Assembly (NCBI GenBank): GCA_030828265.1
Contig: JAURCW010000094.1
Coordinates: 1 to 5,287, forward strand
Reading direction: 5' to 3'
From: Burkholderiales bacterium
GTDB lineage: Bacteria > Pseudomonadota > Gammaproteobacteria > Burkholderiales > Burkholderiaceae_A
Length of the DNA: 5,287 nucleotides
Shown here piece by piece: positions 1 through 5,287 of the stretch. Both the position numbers and the translations under genes were made by a program. How positions within the stretch are numbered: position 1 is the first letter of the stretch; each line of letters begins with the position of its first letter. Below the pieces are notes generated by a model. It searched no databases. It saw nothing but the letters and a program-made list of their open reading frames with translations, and was not told where the DNA came from.

Positions 1-117
1 GAGCTTGTGGTTGCCCGGCCCGTGCGCCCGGCGCAGCCATACGGTGGTGCAGCCGGCCCAGTTCAGTGGCAGGTGGTTGGACGAGCCTTTATCGACAAAG
101 GCTTTCAGTAGAGCCTG
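1..117. other. Unassigned tail downstream of uvrA
   Basis: Only 117 bases lie between the window edge and the uvrA stop. Several frames are open, so no gene can be called. On the plus strand, one frame from base 2 ends at TAG 119-121, which would overlap the uvrA stop by the palindrome CTAG (118-121), a common layout for convergent genes; its last residues would be [14 protein letters not shown]. Another plus frame from base 1 ends at TAG 109-111. On the minus strand the uvrA frame stays open for 39 codons beyond its own stop, with no ATG. I do not recognise a family in any of these readings. The two longest have similarly GC-rich third positions, so codon use does not decide between them. 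Confidence 0.4.
84..103. repeat. Short hairpin just after uvrA
   Basis: GCCTTT (85-90) and AAAGGC (97-102) form a perfect 6-bp inverted repeat around the 6-base loop ATCGAC, extended by an A-T pair at 84/103. It lies about 15 bases past the uvrA stop on the minus strand. No U-run follows it in either direction (TCGTCC on the minus side, TTTCAG on the plus side), so it is at best a weak terminator or an RNA 3'-end stabiliser for uvrA. Confidence 0.3.
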
Positions 118-3042
118 CTAGTCGAGCAGAGGCTTTAGAAACCGCCCGGTGTAGCTACCGGTCTGATCTGCCGTCTGGGCAAGGGTCTCGGGACTGCCCT
201 GCGCAACAATTTGGCCGCCCGCCTGCCCACCTTCTGGCCCAACGTCGATCAGCCAGTCGCAGACTTTAATGACATCCAGGTTGTGTTCAATGACAAGTAC
301 GGTGTTGCCCGCCTGCGTTAGCCTTTGAAGAAGGTCGAGCAGCACAGCGGTGTCATGAAAGTGCAGCCCGGTGGTGGGCTCATCAAGAACGTAAAGCGTC
401 TTGCCGGTTCCGCGTTTGGATAACTCGCAGGCAAGCTTCACGCGCTGTGCCTCCCCGCCCGATAGCGTTGTCGCACTCTGACCGAGCTTGACATAACCAA
501 GTCCCACTTCGTTAAGGGTTTCAAGCCTTCGAGCGACGTTGGGAACCGCAGAGAAAAAGCCACAAGCCTCTTCAATGGTGAGATCAAGAACCTCGGCAAT
601 GGTCTTGCCTCGGTAGCGAACATCAAGCGTCTCTCGGTTATAGCGTAATCCTTTGCAGATATCGCAGGGCACATAGAGATCGGGAAGAAAATGCATTTCG
701 ACTTTAATAAGCCCATCGCCTTGGCAGGCCTCGCACCGGCCGCCTTTGGTGTTAAACGAAAAGCGTCCCGCGTCGTAGCCCCGTTCGCGCGCCATGATGG
801 TCTCAGCGAAAAGCTCTCGAATGGGTGTTAACAAACCCGTGTAAGTGGCGGGGTTGCTGCGCGGCGTGCGCCCAATGGGACTCTGGTCGACGTTAATCAG
901 TCGGTCGATATGTTCTAGGCCCTCGAGCCGATCAAAAGGCTCGGGCTCGACCTGACGTCCATTAAGCTGCTGCGCCACCGCCGCGACCAGGGTGTCGTTA
1001 ATCAGCGTGGACTTCCCGCTGCCGGAGACCCCGGTAATGCCCACCATAAGCCCCAAAGGCACGCGCAGGTTGACCGCCTTGAGGTTGTTGCCTCGTGCGC
1101 CGAAAACTTCAAGCCATCGCTCGCTGGGCTTACGTCGTTGAGCAGGCAGGCCGATGAACTGCCGTCCTGCAAGGTAATCCCCGGTGAGTGAGCGCGGCTC
1201 TTGCATAACCTCTTCAGGACTTCCTGCGGCAACCACCTCTCCGCCATGAACCCCAGCACCTGGGCCGAGATCAATAAGGTAGTCGGCCTGCCGAATGGCC
1301 TGTTCATCGTGCTCCACCACGATAAGGGAGTTGCCCAGGTCGCGAAGGCGGTAGAGGCTGTCCATCAGCCGCTGGCTGTCACGCGGGTGCAGGCCAATCG
1401 AAGGCTCATCAAGCACATAAAGTACGCCGCTTAAGCCCGCTCCAATCTGGCTGGCAAGCCTTATGCGCTGCGCCTCTCCACCCGACAAGGTCATGGCAGC
1501 GCGGCCAAGCTGAAGGTAGCCCAGGCCCACATCAATGAGGAATCGAAGGCGGGAGTGAATTTCGGTTAATAGGCCTTGCGCAATGGTCTTGCGAAAGCCC
1601 TCAAGCGCCAGACCGCGCAGCTTCTCTAGTAAATCGGTCAGACTCAGTTCAACCAACTCTGCCAGGCTAATGGAGGCGTGCGCCTCGCCGAGTCGAACCG
1701 CCCGTGCCTCGGGCTTAAGCCGACTGCCCTGGCATTGGCTACAAACGCGCTGCCTGCGTAAACGGCCAAGTTCGTCCCTTACCGCGTTGGAGTCGGTCTG
1801 ACGCCAGCGCCGCTCTAAGTTGGGAAGGATTCCTTCAAAGGGACGCGTCTCGGTGACGAGCTCACCTTTGGCATTGGGAAGCCTGAGCTTGAGCGGCTTC
1901 GTTCCTGAGCCATGCAAGAGGATGGCCTGTACATCCTCGGGTAACGAGGCAAACGGCTCCTGAGGGTCAAACCCCAGCGCCTCGGCCAAGGCCTCGACTG
2001 TGGCCCAGGCAAACTTGTTTCGAGGATCCCAGCCTTGAATGGCCCCTGCAGCGAGCGAGAGCTCGGGCATGGGAATGATGGCCTCGACGTCAAAGAGCGT
2101 TTCCACGCCCAGGCCGTCACAGGCGGAGCATGCCCCATTGGGAGAATTGAATGAAAAGAGGTTGGGCTCAAGCTCTTTAATCGCGAACCCACAGTCGGGG
2201 CATGCAAAACGCATGGATAGCACTCGCTCGCCCGACCAGAGGTCGGATGTCGTCCCCCCCCCTTTTGACGATTTTGGCGCGGACTCCTTGTCGGCTTGAA
2301 CAAGGGCAATGGCCCGATCTTGCCCAAGCCTTAAGGCCATTTCGAGCGATTCGGCGAGACGTTGCTGCGCATCGGGTCGAATGCGCAGACGATCGATCAC
2401 AAGGTCAAGGCTATGGTGTTTCTGCGGGTCGAGTGCGGGAACCTGATCAAGCTCGATATCCAGATAGTCAGCCGATTCCGTTTTCAGTCGGGCGCGCACA
2501 AATCCTTGCGCACGCAGGCCGTCAATGAGCTGACGATGCTCGCCCTTTCGGCGATCAAGAACAGGGGCAAGAAGAGTAAGTCGGCTGCCCTGCTCTAGAC
2601 TAAGAAGTTCGTCGACCATTTCTGAAATGGTCTGGCTACTCAGTCGGTTCTGGGGATGGTTCGGGCAGTGCGGAGTGCCCGCACGCGCAAACAAAAGCCG
2701 AAGGTAATCGGCAATCTCGGTAATGGTGCCGACGGTGGATCGTGGGTTGTGGCTGGTGGACTTCTGTTCGATCGCAATGGCAGGCGAGAGCCCGTCCATC
2801 TGGTCGACATCAGGTTTTTCCATGCGTGAGAGGAACTGTCGCGCATAGGCCGAGAGCGACTCCACGTAGCGTCGCTGACCTTCGGCATAGAGCGTGTCAA
2901 ACGCCAGCGACGACTTTCCCGAGCCCGATAGGCCCGTGACGACAACCAGCCGACCCTTGGGGATCTTAAGGCTAATATTCTTTAAGTTATGGGTGCGGGC
3001 CCTGGTAATGCAGATGAAATCTTGGGCCTGAGAATCAAGCAT
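118..3042 (-). CDS. uvrA: UvrABC excinuclease subunit A (UvrA)
   Basis: UvrA is the DNA-damage sensor of nucleotide excision repair: a dimeric ABC-type ATPase that scans DNA with UvrB, loads UvrB at the lesion and leaves before UvrC cuts. The 974-residue product has the full double-ABC plan. The first ATPase has Walker [10 protein letters not shown] (37-45, K43), signature LSGGE (519-523), Walker B LDEPS (D545, E546) and switch H578. The second has GVSGSGKST (671-679, K677), LSGGE (860-864), LDEPT (D887, E888) and H920. Zinc ligands are CxxC pairs at C281/C284 with C305/C308, and at C770/C773 with C793/C796; a further CxxC is C434/C437. The UvrB-binding region is roughly residues 125-250. E. 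coli UvrA has 940 residues; part of the excess is an insertion near 250-270 ([14 protein letters not shown]) holding a nine-G run. The ATG fits family N-termini, with ARTHNLKNI soon after. Its only Shine-Dalgarno-like match, AGGA (3056-3059), is 13 bases away. The gene is monocistronic in view and divergent from the MFS gene. Confidence 0.98.
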   Translation of the reverse strand: MLDSQAQDFICITRARTHNLKNISLKIPKGRLVVVTGLSGSGKSSLAFDTLYAEGQRRYVESLSAYARQFLSRMEKPDVDQMDGLSPAIAIEQKSTSHNPRSTVGTITEIADYLRLLFARAGTPHCPNHPQNRLSSQTISEMVDELLSLEQGSRLTLLAPVLDRRKGEHRQLIDGLRAQGFVRARLKTESADYLDIELDQVPALDPQKHHSLDLVIDRLRIRPDAQQRLAESLEMALRLGQDRAIALVQADKESAPKSSKGGGTTSDLWSGERVLSMRFACPDCGFAIKELEPNLFSFNSPNGACSACDGLGVETLFDVEAIIPMPELSLAAGAIQGWDPRNKFAWATVEALAEALGFDPQEPFASLPEDVQAILLHGSGTKPLKLRLPNAKGELVTETRPFEGILPNLERRWRQTDSNAVRDELGRLRRQRVCSQCQGSRLKPEARAVRLGEAHASISLAELVELSLTDLLEKLRGLALEGFRKTIAQGLLTEIHSRLRFLIDVGLGYLQLGRAAMTLSGGEAQRIRLASQIGAGLSGVLYVLDEPSIGLHPRDSQRLMDSLYRLRDLGNSLIVVEHDEQAIRQADYLIDLGPGAGVHGGEVVAAGSPEEVMQEPRSLTGDYLAGRQFIGLPAQRRKPSERWLEVFGARGNNLKAVNLRVPLGLMVGITGVSGSGKSTLINDTLVAAVAQQLNGRQVEPEPFDRLEGLEHIDRLINVDQSPIGRTPRSNPATYTGLLTPIRELFAETIMARERGYDAGRFSFNTKGGRCEACQGDGLIKVEMHFLPDLYVPCDICKGLRYNRETLDVRYRGKTIAEVLDLTIEEACGFFSAVPNVARRLETLNEVGLGYVKLGQSATTLSGGEAQRVKLACELSKRGTGKTLYVLDEPTTGLHFHDTAVLLDLLQRLTQAGNTVLVIEHNLDVIKVCDWLIDVGPEGGQAGGQIVAQGSPETLAQTADQTGSYTGRFLKPLLD
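2254..2262 (-). repeat. Nine-G homopolymer inside uvrA
   Basis: Nine consecutive C on the plus strand read as GGG GGG GGG in uvrA, encoding G261-G263. It sits in a hydrophilic, low-complexity insertion just before the zinc-ligand motif CPDC (281-284). It is the longest G/C homopolymer I see in the window. Tracts of this length are slippage-prone in replication and are classic places for sequencing indels. Here the frame is intact on both sides, so the copy in this window encodes full-length UvrA. Confidence 0.9.
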
Positions 3043-3079
3043 GGTCGGATGTCTGTCCTGGTGAATTGGGCAAATCCTC

Positions 3080-3085
3080 TACTAT
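3080..3085 (+). promoter_or_regulatory. Candidate MFS-gene -10 box (TACTAT)
   Basis: TACTAT matches four of six -10 consensus positions and overlaps the uvrA -10 candidate on the other strand. A start about seven bases downstream would fall at about 3091-3093, directly at the ATG (3094), so the transcript would be leaderless or nearly so. This agrees with the lack of any usable Shine-Dalgarno sequence before the ATG; the only GAG (3089-3091) is two bases from it. No convincing -35 is visible. Confidence 0.25.
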
Positions 3086-3086
3086 A
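3081..3086 (-). promoter_or_regulatory. Candidate uvrA -10 box (TATAGT)
   Basis: Read on the minus strand, 3086-3081 is TATAGT, five of six matches to the sigma-70 -10 consensus. It would start a uvrA transcript with a leader of about 30 bases. The hexamer 17 bp upstream (CAACTT, already inside the MFS coding start) is a poor -35. No CTGT-N8-ACAG LexA operator is present in the 51-bp spacer; only a single CTGT half-site occurs at 3053-3056. Inferred from sequence alone. Confidence 0.4.
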
Positions 3087-3093
3087 GCGAGCG

Positions 3094-4347
3094 ATGTCCG
3101 ACAAAGTTGTTTTCAGCCCATTCGAGCGGCGAGCGAGCCTAGCCTTGTCGGCAGTCTATGGCCTGCGCATGCTCGGCCTTTTTTTGGTTCTTCCCGTTCT
3201 TGCTTTAGGGGTGGCCGACATGCCAGGGGGGCAGAACCCCGCGGCCATTGGGCTGGCGATGGGTATTTACGGGCTCACTCAGGCGTTTTTTCAGATTCCT
3301 TTCGGTGTAGCCTCCGATCGATTCGGGCGCAAGCCCGTCATTGTTTTTGGTCTCTTGGTCTTTGCCGCGGGCAGTTTCCTTGCGGCCTGGGCCGACTCCC
3401 TTCCCCTTCTTATCCTTGGTCGGGCCCTGCAGGGCGCTGGCGCAGTCTCGGCCGCGGTCAGTGCCTTTCTGGCCGATCTCACCCGTGAGGAGGTGCGCGC
3501 GCGCGCCATGGCCATGGTGGGCATCTCCATCGGACTTTCGTTCGTTGTCTCGCTTGTGGTGGCTCCGCCCCTTTATGGCGCCTATGGCCTTGAGGGTTTG
3601 TTTCTATTAACCGGAGCCTTGGCTGTGCTTGCAGCCCTGGGCGTTGTTCGTATGGGGGCGCACCCACCGGTTCCCAAACCCGTCTCGCCAGAACTTGAAA
3701 CGCCTTTGGCGGCACAGGCTCAGATTGAAAAAGAAAGGGCCTGGTCCTTACTTCGCCACTCACAACTCTGGCGACTTAATTTGGGCATCTTTAGTTTGAT
3801 GGCTGTTCAGACAGCCATGTTTGTGGCCATACCCATGGGCTTTGCCGAGCTTGGCATGCCTTTGCAGGACCACTGGAAGGCCTACCTACCCCTTCTTCTG
3901 GTGGCTTTTCTCGGTATTCTGCCTCCCATTTTCTGGGCCGAAAGGAAGGGACGCTTCCGACCCGTCTTTCTGGGCGCTGTGGGTCTTTTGGGGCTAACAA
4001 TGCTAGGTTTTCTTCTTGTGGATGGACAGGGGCTTGCACCCTGGCTTGTCTTTGTTGCCCTTTTTTTTATGGGTTTTAACCTGCTTGAGGCACTTTTACC
4101 CTCTTGGGTGTCTCGGGTTGCACCCGTGGGGCAGCGGGGGCTTGCCCTGGGCATTTACAACACAAGTCAGTCCATGGGGCTTTTCGCAGGCGGACTGATT
4201 GGCGGGCTCATGCTCGCCGCTCAAGGAAGGGCGGGCATTTTCGCAGCCTGCGCGCTTTTGCTGGCTTTTTGGGGCATGATGGCCCTCGGGCTAAAGGAGC
4301 TCGGTCGTCGGTCGCCGACCCGATCCTCCCCCTCCAATGGCGAGTAG
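3094..4347 (+). CDS. MFS transporter, YajR-like (drug/H+ antiporter type)
   Basis: A 417-residue inner-membrane protein of the major facilitator superfamily with about 12 hydrophobic segments. The first half carries motif A between TM2 and TM3, GVASDRFGRKP (71-81), and motif B in TM4, GRALQGAGA (109-117) with R110. TM5 carries a degenerate motif C around VAPPLYG (156-162). A polar central loop (about 187-222, PVPKPVSPE...IEKERA) joins the halves. The second half has a motif-A-like loop, AERKGRFRP (282-290), and the conserved LLEALLPSWVSRVAP...GIYNTSQSMG block (330-362), which resembles the YajR group of proton-coupled exporters. E. coli YajR is about 454 residues and ends in a soluble YAM domain; this protein ends shortly after the last helix with a short polar tail (KELGRRSPTRSSPSNGE), so that domain is missing. 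The substrate cannot be read from sequence. The ATG is the natural start but has no clear ribosome binding site. The gene lies between divergent uvrA and ssb, and no terminator separates it from ssb. Confidence 0.93.
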   Translation: MSDKVVFSPFERRASLALSAVYGLRMLGLFLVLPVLALGVADMPGGQNPAAIGLAMGIYGLTQAFFQIPFGVASDRFGRKPVIVFGLLVFAAGSFLAAWADSLPLLILGRALQGAGAVSAAVSAFLADLTREEVRARAMAMVGISIGLSFVVSLVVAPPLYGAYGLEGLFLLTGALAVLAALGVVRMGAHPPVPKPVSPELETPLAAQAQIEKERAWSLLRHSQLWRLNLGIFSLMAVQTAMFVAIPMGFAELGMPLQDHWKAYLPLLLVAFLGILPPIFWAERKGRFRPVFLGAVGLLGLTMLGFLLVDGQGLAPWLVFVALFFMGFNLLEALLPSWVSRVAPVGQRGLALGIYNTSQSMGLFAGGLIGGLMLAAQGRAGIFAACALLLAFWGMMALGLKELGRRSPTRSSPSNGE

Positions 4348-4397
4348 TCGCCCTTAAATCTGTTCGTTAGCGTGACAGCCCCTTTCGCCTATTGATT

Positions 4398-4405
4398 AAA
4401 GGAGG
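4398..4405 (+). promoter_or_regulatory. Strong ribosome binding site of ssb
   Basis: AAAGGAGG is a near-perfect anti-16S match, five bases (TTTTT) before the ATG at 4411. It fixes the ssb start and contrasts with the absent or weak site before the upstream MFS gene, which suggests ssb is translated much more strongly if the two share a transcript. Confidence 0.9.
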
Positions 4406-4410
4406 TTTTT

Positions 4411-4893
4411 ATGGCGTCGGTAAATAAAGTCATTCTTCTCGGCAATCTTGGCCGTGACCCTGAGGTTCGTTATTCGGCCGATGGCGCAGCCATTGCCAAT
4501 GTCTCCATTGCCACCACATCGCGTTACAAAGACAAATCGGGTGAGATGAAAGAAGACACCGAGTGGCACCGCGTGGTCTTTTTTGGTCGACTTGCCGAGG
4601 TGGTCAACGAGTACCTCAAGAAAGGTCGCCCTGTTTATGTGGAGGGAAGGCTTCGCACCCGTAAATGGCAAGACCAGGGTGGGCAAGATCGCTACACCAC
4701 CGAGATTGTTGCCGATCAGATGCAGCTTTTAGGTGGTCGTGATGGCGCTCCCGCCGGCATGCCACCCGATGAGGATGGTGCATCCTCGTCCATGGCCTCA
4801 AGCCCCTCGTCAGCGGGCGGCGAAGGCTCGCGCAAGTCCGGTGGCGGTGCGAAAACCGGCTTTGACGATCTTGACGACGACATTCCGTTTTAG
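4411..4893 (+). CDS. ssb: Single-stranded DNA-binding protein (SSB)
   Basis: SSB coats single-stranded DNA in replication, recombination and repair, usually as a homotetramer, and recruits partner proteins through its C-terminal tip. The 160-residue protein has the complete OB fold (about 1-108), starting with the canonical [21 protein letters not shown]. Residues matching the E. coli DNA-stacking aromatics are present: W52 (E. coli W54), F58 (F60) and W86 (W88), with Y39 near the position of E. coli W40; H53 matches the tetramer-interface H55. Residues about 112-149 form a Gly/Ser-rich disordered linker. The protein ends in the acidic interaction tip DDLDDDIPF. The length is a little below the 178 residues of E. 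coli SSB because the linker is shorter. It lies 63 bp after the MFS gene with a strong ribosome binding site and is closed by an intrinsic terminator. I see neither a convincing ssb promoter nor a LexA box in the 63-bp gap, so it may rely partly on readthrough from the MFS promoter or on a promoter inside that gene. Confidence 0.98.
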   Translation: MASVNKVILLGNLGRDPEVRYSADGAAIANVSIATTSRYKDKSGEMKEDTEWHRVVFFGRLAEVVNEYLKKGRPVYVEGRLRTRKWQDQGGQDRYTTEIVADQMQLLGGRDGAPAGMPPDEDGASSSMASSPSSAGGEGSRKSGGGAKTGFDDLDDDIPF

Positions 4894-4914
4894 TTCTTTT
4901 GTCATTGAATGGAC

Positions 4915-4954
4915 AAAAAACCCGGGGGAAGGCTGATTCCACCCGGGTTTTTTT
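4915..4954 (+). terminator. Intrinsic terminator after ssb
   Basis: A 22-bp-downstream hairpin follows the ssb stop. CCCGGG (4921-4926) pairs with CCCGGG (4942-4947); the stem continues inward with GGAA (4927-4930) and TTCC (4937-4940), interrupted by one bulged A (4941) and capped by the 6-base loop GGCTGA. A run of seven T (4948-4954) follows, and six A (4915-4920) precede the stem. The symmetry means it could also stop transcription from the right, although no leftward gene is seen there. Confidence 0.93.
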
Positions 4955-4961
4955 ATGGCAA

Positions 4962-5058
4962 GCCCTTTAGGCCTGCCTTTTGCCCGCTCAGTCGATAGAA
5001 TACTGGGTTCATTCCTTATTTAAATGCGACGCCTTTGGCCCTTGCCGGCCTAAAGGGC
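4962..5058. repeat. 12-bp perfect inverted repeat, 73-bp spacer
   Basis: GCCCTTTAGGCC (4962-4973) and its exact reverse complement GGCCTAAAGGGC (5047-5058) face each other across 73 bases. With one mismatch the match extends three pairs further outward (GCA at 4958-4960 with TGC at 5060-5062). The pair lies entirely between the ssb terminator and the fmdB-like gene and encloses that gene's likely -10 region. It has no transposase nearby and no sign of a target-site duplication, so a miniature element is not supported. A paired protein-binding site or an RNA structure is more plausible. Confidence 0.75.
4996..5001 (+). promoter_or_regulatory. Candidate fmdB-like -10 box (TAGAAT)
   Basis: TAGAAT matches five of six -10 consensus positions and is the best candidate between the ssb terminator and the next gene. 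Predicted initiation near 5008 would give a leader of about 90 bases. No good -35 stands at 16-18 bp upstream (CTGCCT at 4973-4978 is poor), so the call rests on the -10 alone and on the need for a promoter after a strong terminator. Confidence 0.3.
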
Positions 5059-5059
5059 G
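5030..5059 (+). other. Leader hairpin before fmdB-like gene
   Basis: CGCCTTTGGCC (5030-5040) can pair with GGCCTAAAGGGCG (5047-5059) through 11 base pairs with two single-base bulges (T5051, G5055) and the loop CTTGCC. Its right arm is the same sequence that forms the longer inverted repeat with 4962-4973, so the two pairings exclude each other. No T-run follows, so it is not an intrinsic terminator; the ribosome binding site begins 22 bases downstream. Confidence 0.5.
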
Positions 5060-5096
5060 TGCTTCAAAAAGTTCGTCGATCAGGAGATTTGAATTC

Positions 5097-5287
5097 ATGC
5101 CTATCTATGCCTATGCCTGCTCAGCCTGTGGCTTTCGGCAAGATATTCTGCAGAAGCTTTCCGATGCGCCGCTGTCGGAATGCCCCAGTTGCCACGAGGC
5201 CAGTTTTTCCAAGCAGCTCACCGCCCCAGGTTTTGTTCTGAAAGGCTCGGGCTGGTACGTCACCGACTTTCGCGACAACGGCTCAAA
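5097..5287 (+). CDS. FmdB-family zinc-ribbon protein (5' part only)
   Basis: The first 63 codons of a small regulatory-type zinc-ribbon protein (FmdB / CxxC_CxxC_SSSS family) are present; the gene continues past the right edge. It starts MPIYAYACSACG, typical of the family. Two CxxC knuckles, C8/C11 and C29/C32, would hold one zinc ion. The following LTAPGFVLKGSGWYVTDFR stretch is the conserved motif after the ribbon. Family members are about 70-110 residues and often end in a low-complexity tail, which lies outside the window. The biochemical role of the family is poorly known; the name comes from a putative regulator near formamidase genes. The start is supported by AGGAG (5082-5086), ten bases before the ATG. 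In betaproteobacteria I know, a DUF502 membrane-protein gene and aspS often follow; that cannot be seen here. Confidence 0.92.
   Translation, partial: MPIYAYACSACGFRQDILQKLSDAPLSECPSCHEASFSKQLTAPGFVLKGSGWYVTDFRDNGS

Noticed and set aside
66..269. 67-codon plus-strand open frame over the uvrA 3' end
   Set aside because: Most of it is antisense to well-conserved UvrA C-terminal codons; it has no Shine-Dalgarno and no family resemblance.
1815..2327. 170-codon open frame on the minus strand inside uvrA
   Set aside because: It is an alternative frame of uvrA with Pro/Ser/Arg-rich composition and no recognisable domain. It matters only as the frame entered if the G-tract lost a base.
4360..4378. 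CTGT...ACAG dyad upstream of ssb as a LexA operator
   Set aside because: The half-sites are separated by 11 bases (TCGTTAGCGTG), not the 8 of the classical box, and the centre shows no further symmetry.
4396..4686. 96-codon minus-strand open frame opposite ssb
   Set aside because: It is antisense to the strongly conserved SSB OB fold and has no independent support.
4958..5062. Inverted repeat as a miniature transposable element
   Set aside because: The arms are short, no flanking target duplication is visible, and the enclosed DNA looks like a normal promoter spacer.
5035..5241. 68-codon plus-strand open frame overlapping the fmdB-like start
   Set aside because: It overlaps in another frame a gene with clear zinc-ribbon motifs and a placed ribosome binding site.
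1..5287. A novel multi-gene defence or mobile system
   Set aside because: All long genes belong to known core families in a familiar order. There are no CRISPR repeats, integrase, transposase, toxin-antitoxin pair or tRNA attachment site.

Overview
The window reads as an ordinary core-genome segment of a Gram-negative bacterium, most likely a betaproteobacterium and probably in or near Burkholderiales. The evidence is the SSB sequence ([11 protein letters not shown] start, [23 protein letters not shown]), a UvrA close to the proteobacterial type, and the gene order uvrA (leftward), MFS transporter, ssb, FmdB-type zinc ribbon (rightward). I know that order from betaproteobacterial chromosomes. 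This placement comes from memory of these families, not from a search.

Layout: bases 1-117 are a short tail downstream of uvrA that I cannot assign. A complete uvrA fills 118-3042 on the minus strand. A 51-bp divergent spacer (3043-3093) separates it from a YajR-like major facilitator gene at 3094-4347 (+). After 63 bp comes ssb at 4411-4893 (+), which has a very strong ribosome binding site and is followed by a clear intrinsic terminator at 4915-4954. A 203-bp spacer (4894-5096) carries that terminator, a 12-bp inverted repeat and an alternative local hairpin. It leads to a FmdB-family zinc-ribbon gene that runs off the right edge (5097 onward).

Functionally, UvrA (damage recognition in nucleotide excision repair) and SSB (single-strand DNA protection) are genome-maintenance proteins. 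They flank the same divergent control region in many proteobacteria; here an efflux-type transporter gene sits between them. No classical CTGT-N8-ACAG LexA operator is visible upstream of uvrA or ssb.

I see no mobile element, CRISPR array, RNA gene or unknown multi-gene system. The points most worth a second look are a nine-G homopolymer inside uvrA in a small insertion before a zinc module, and the three-arm, mutually exclusive pairing potential ahead of the fmdB-like gene.
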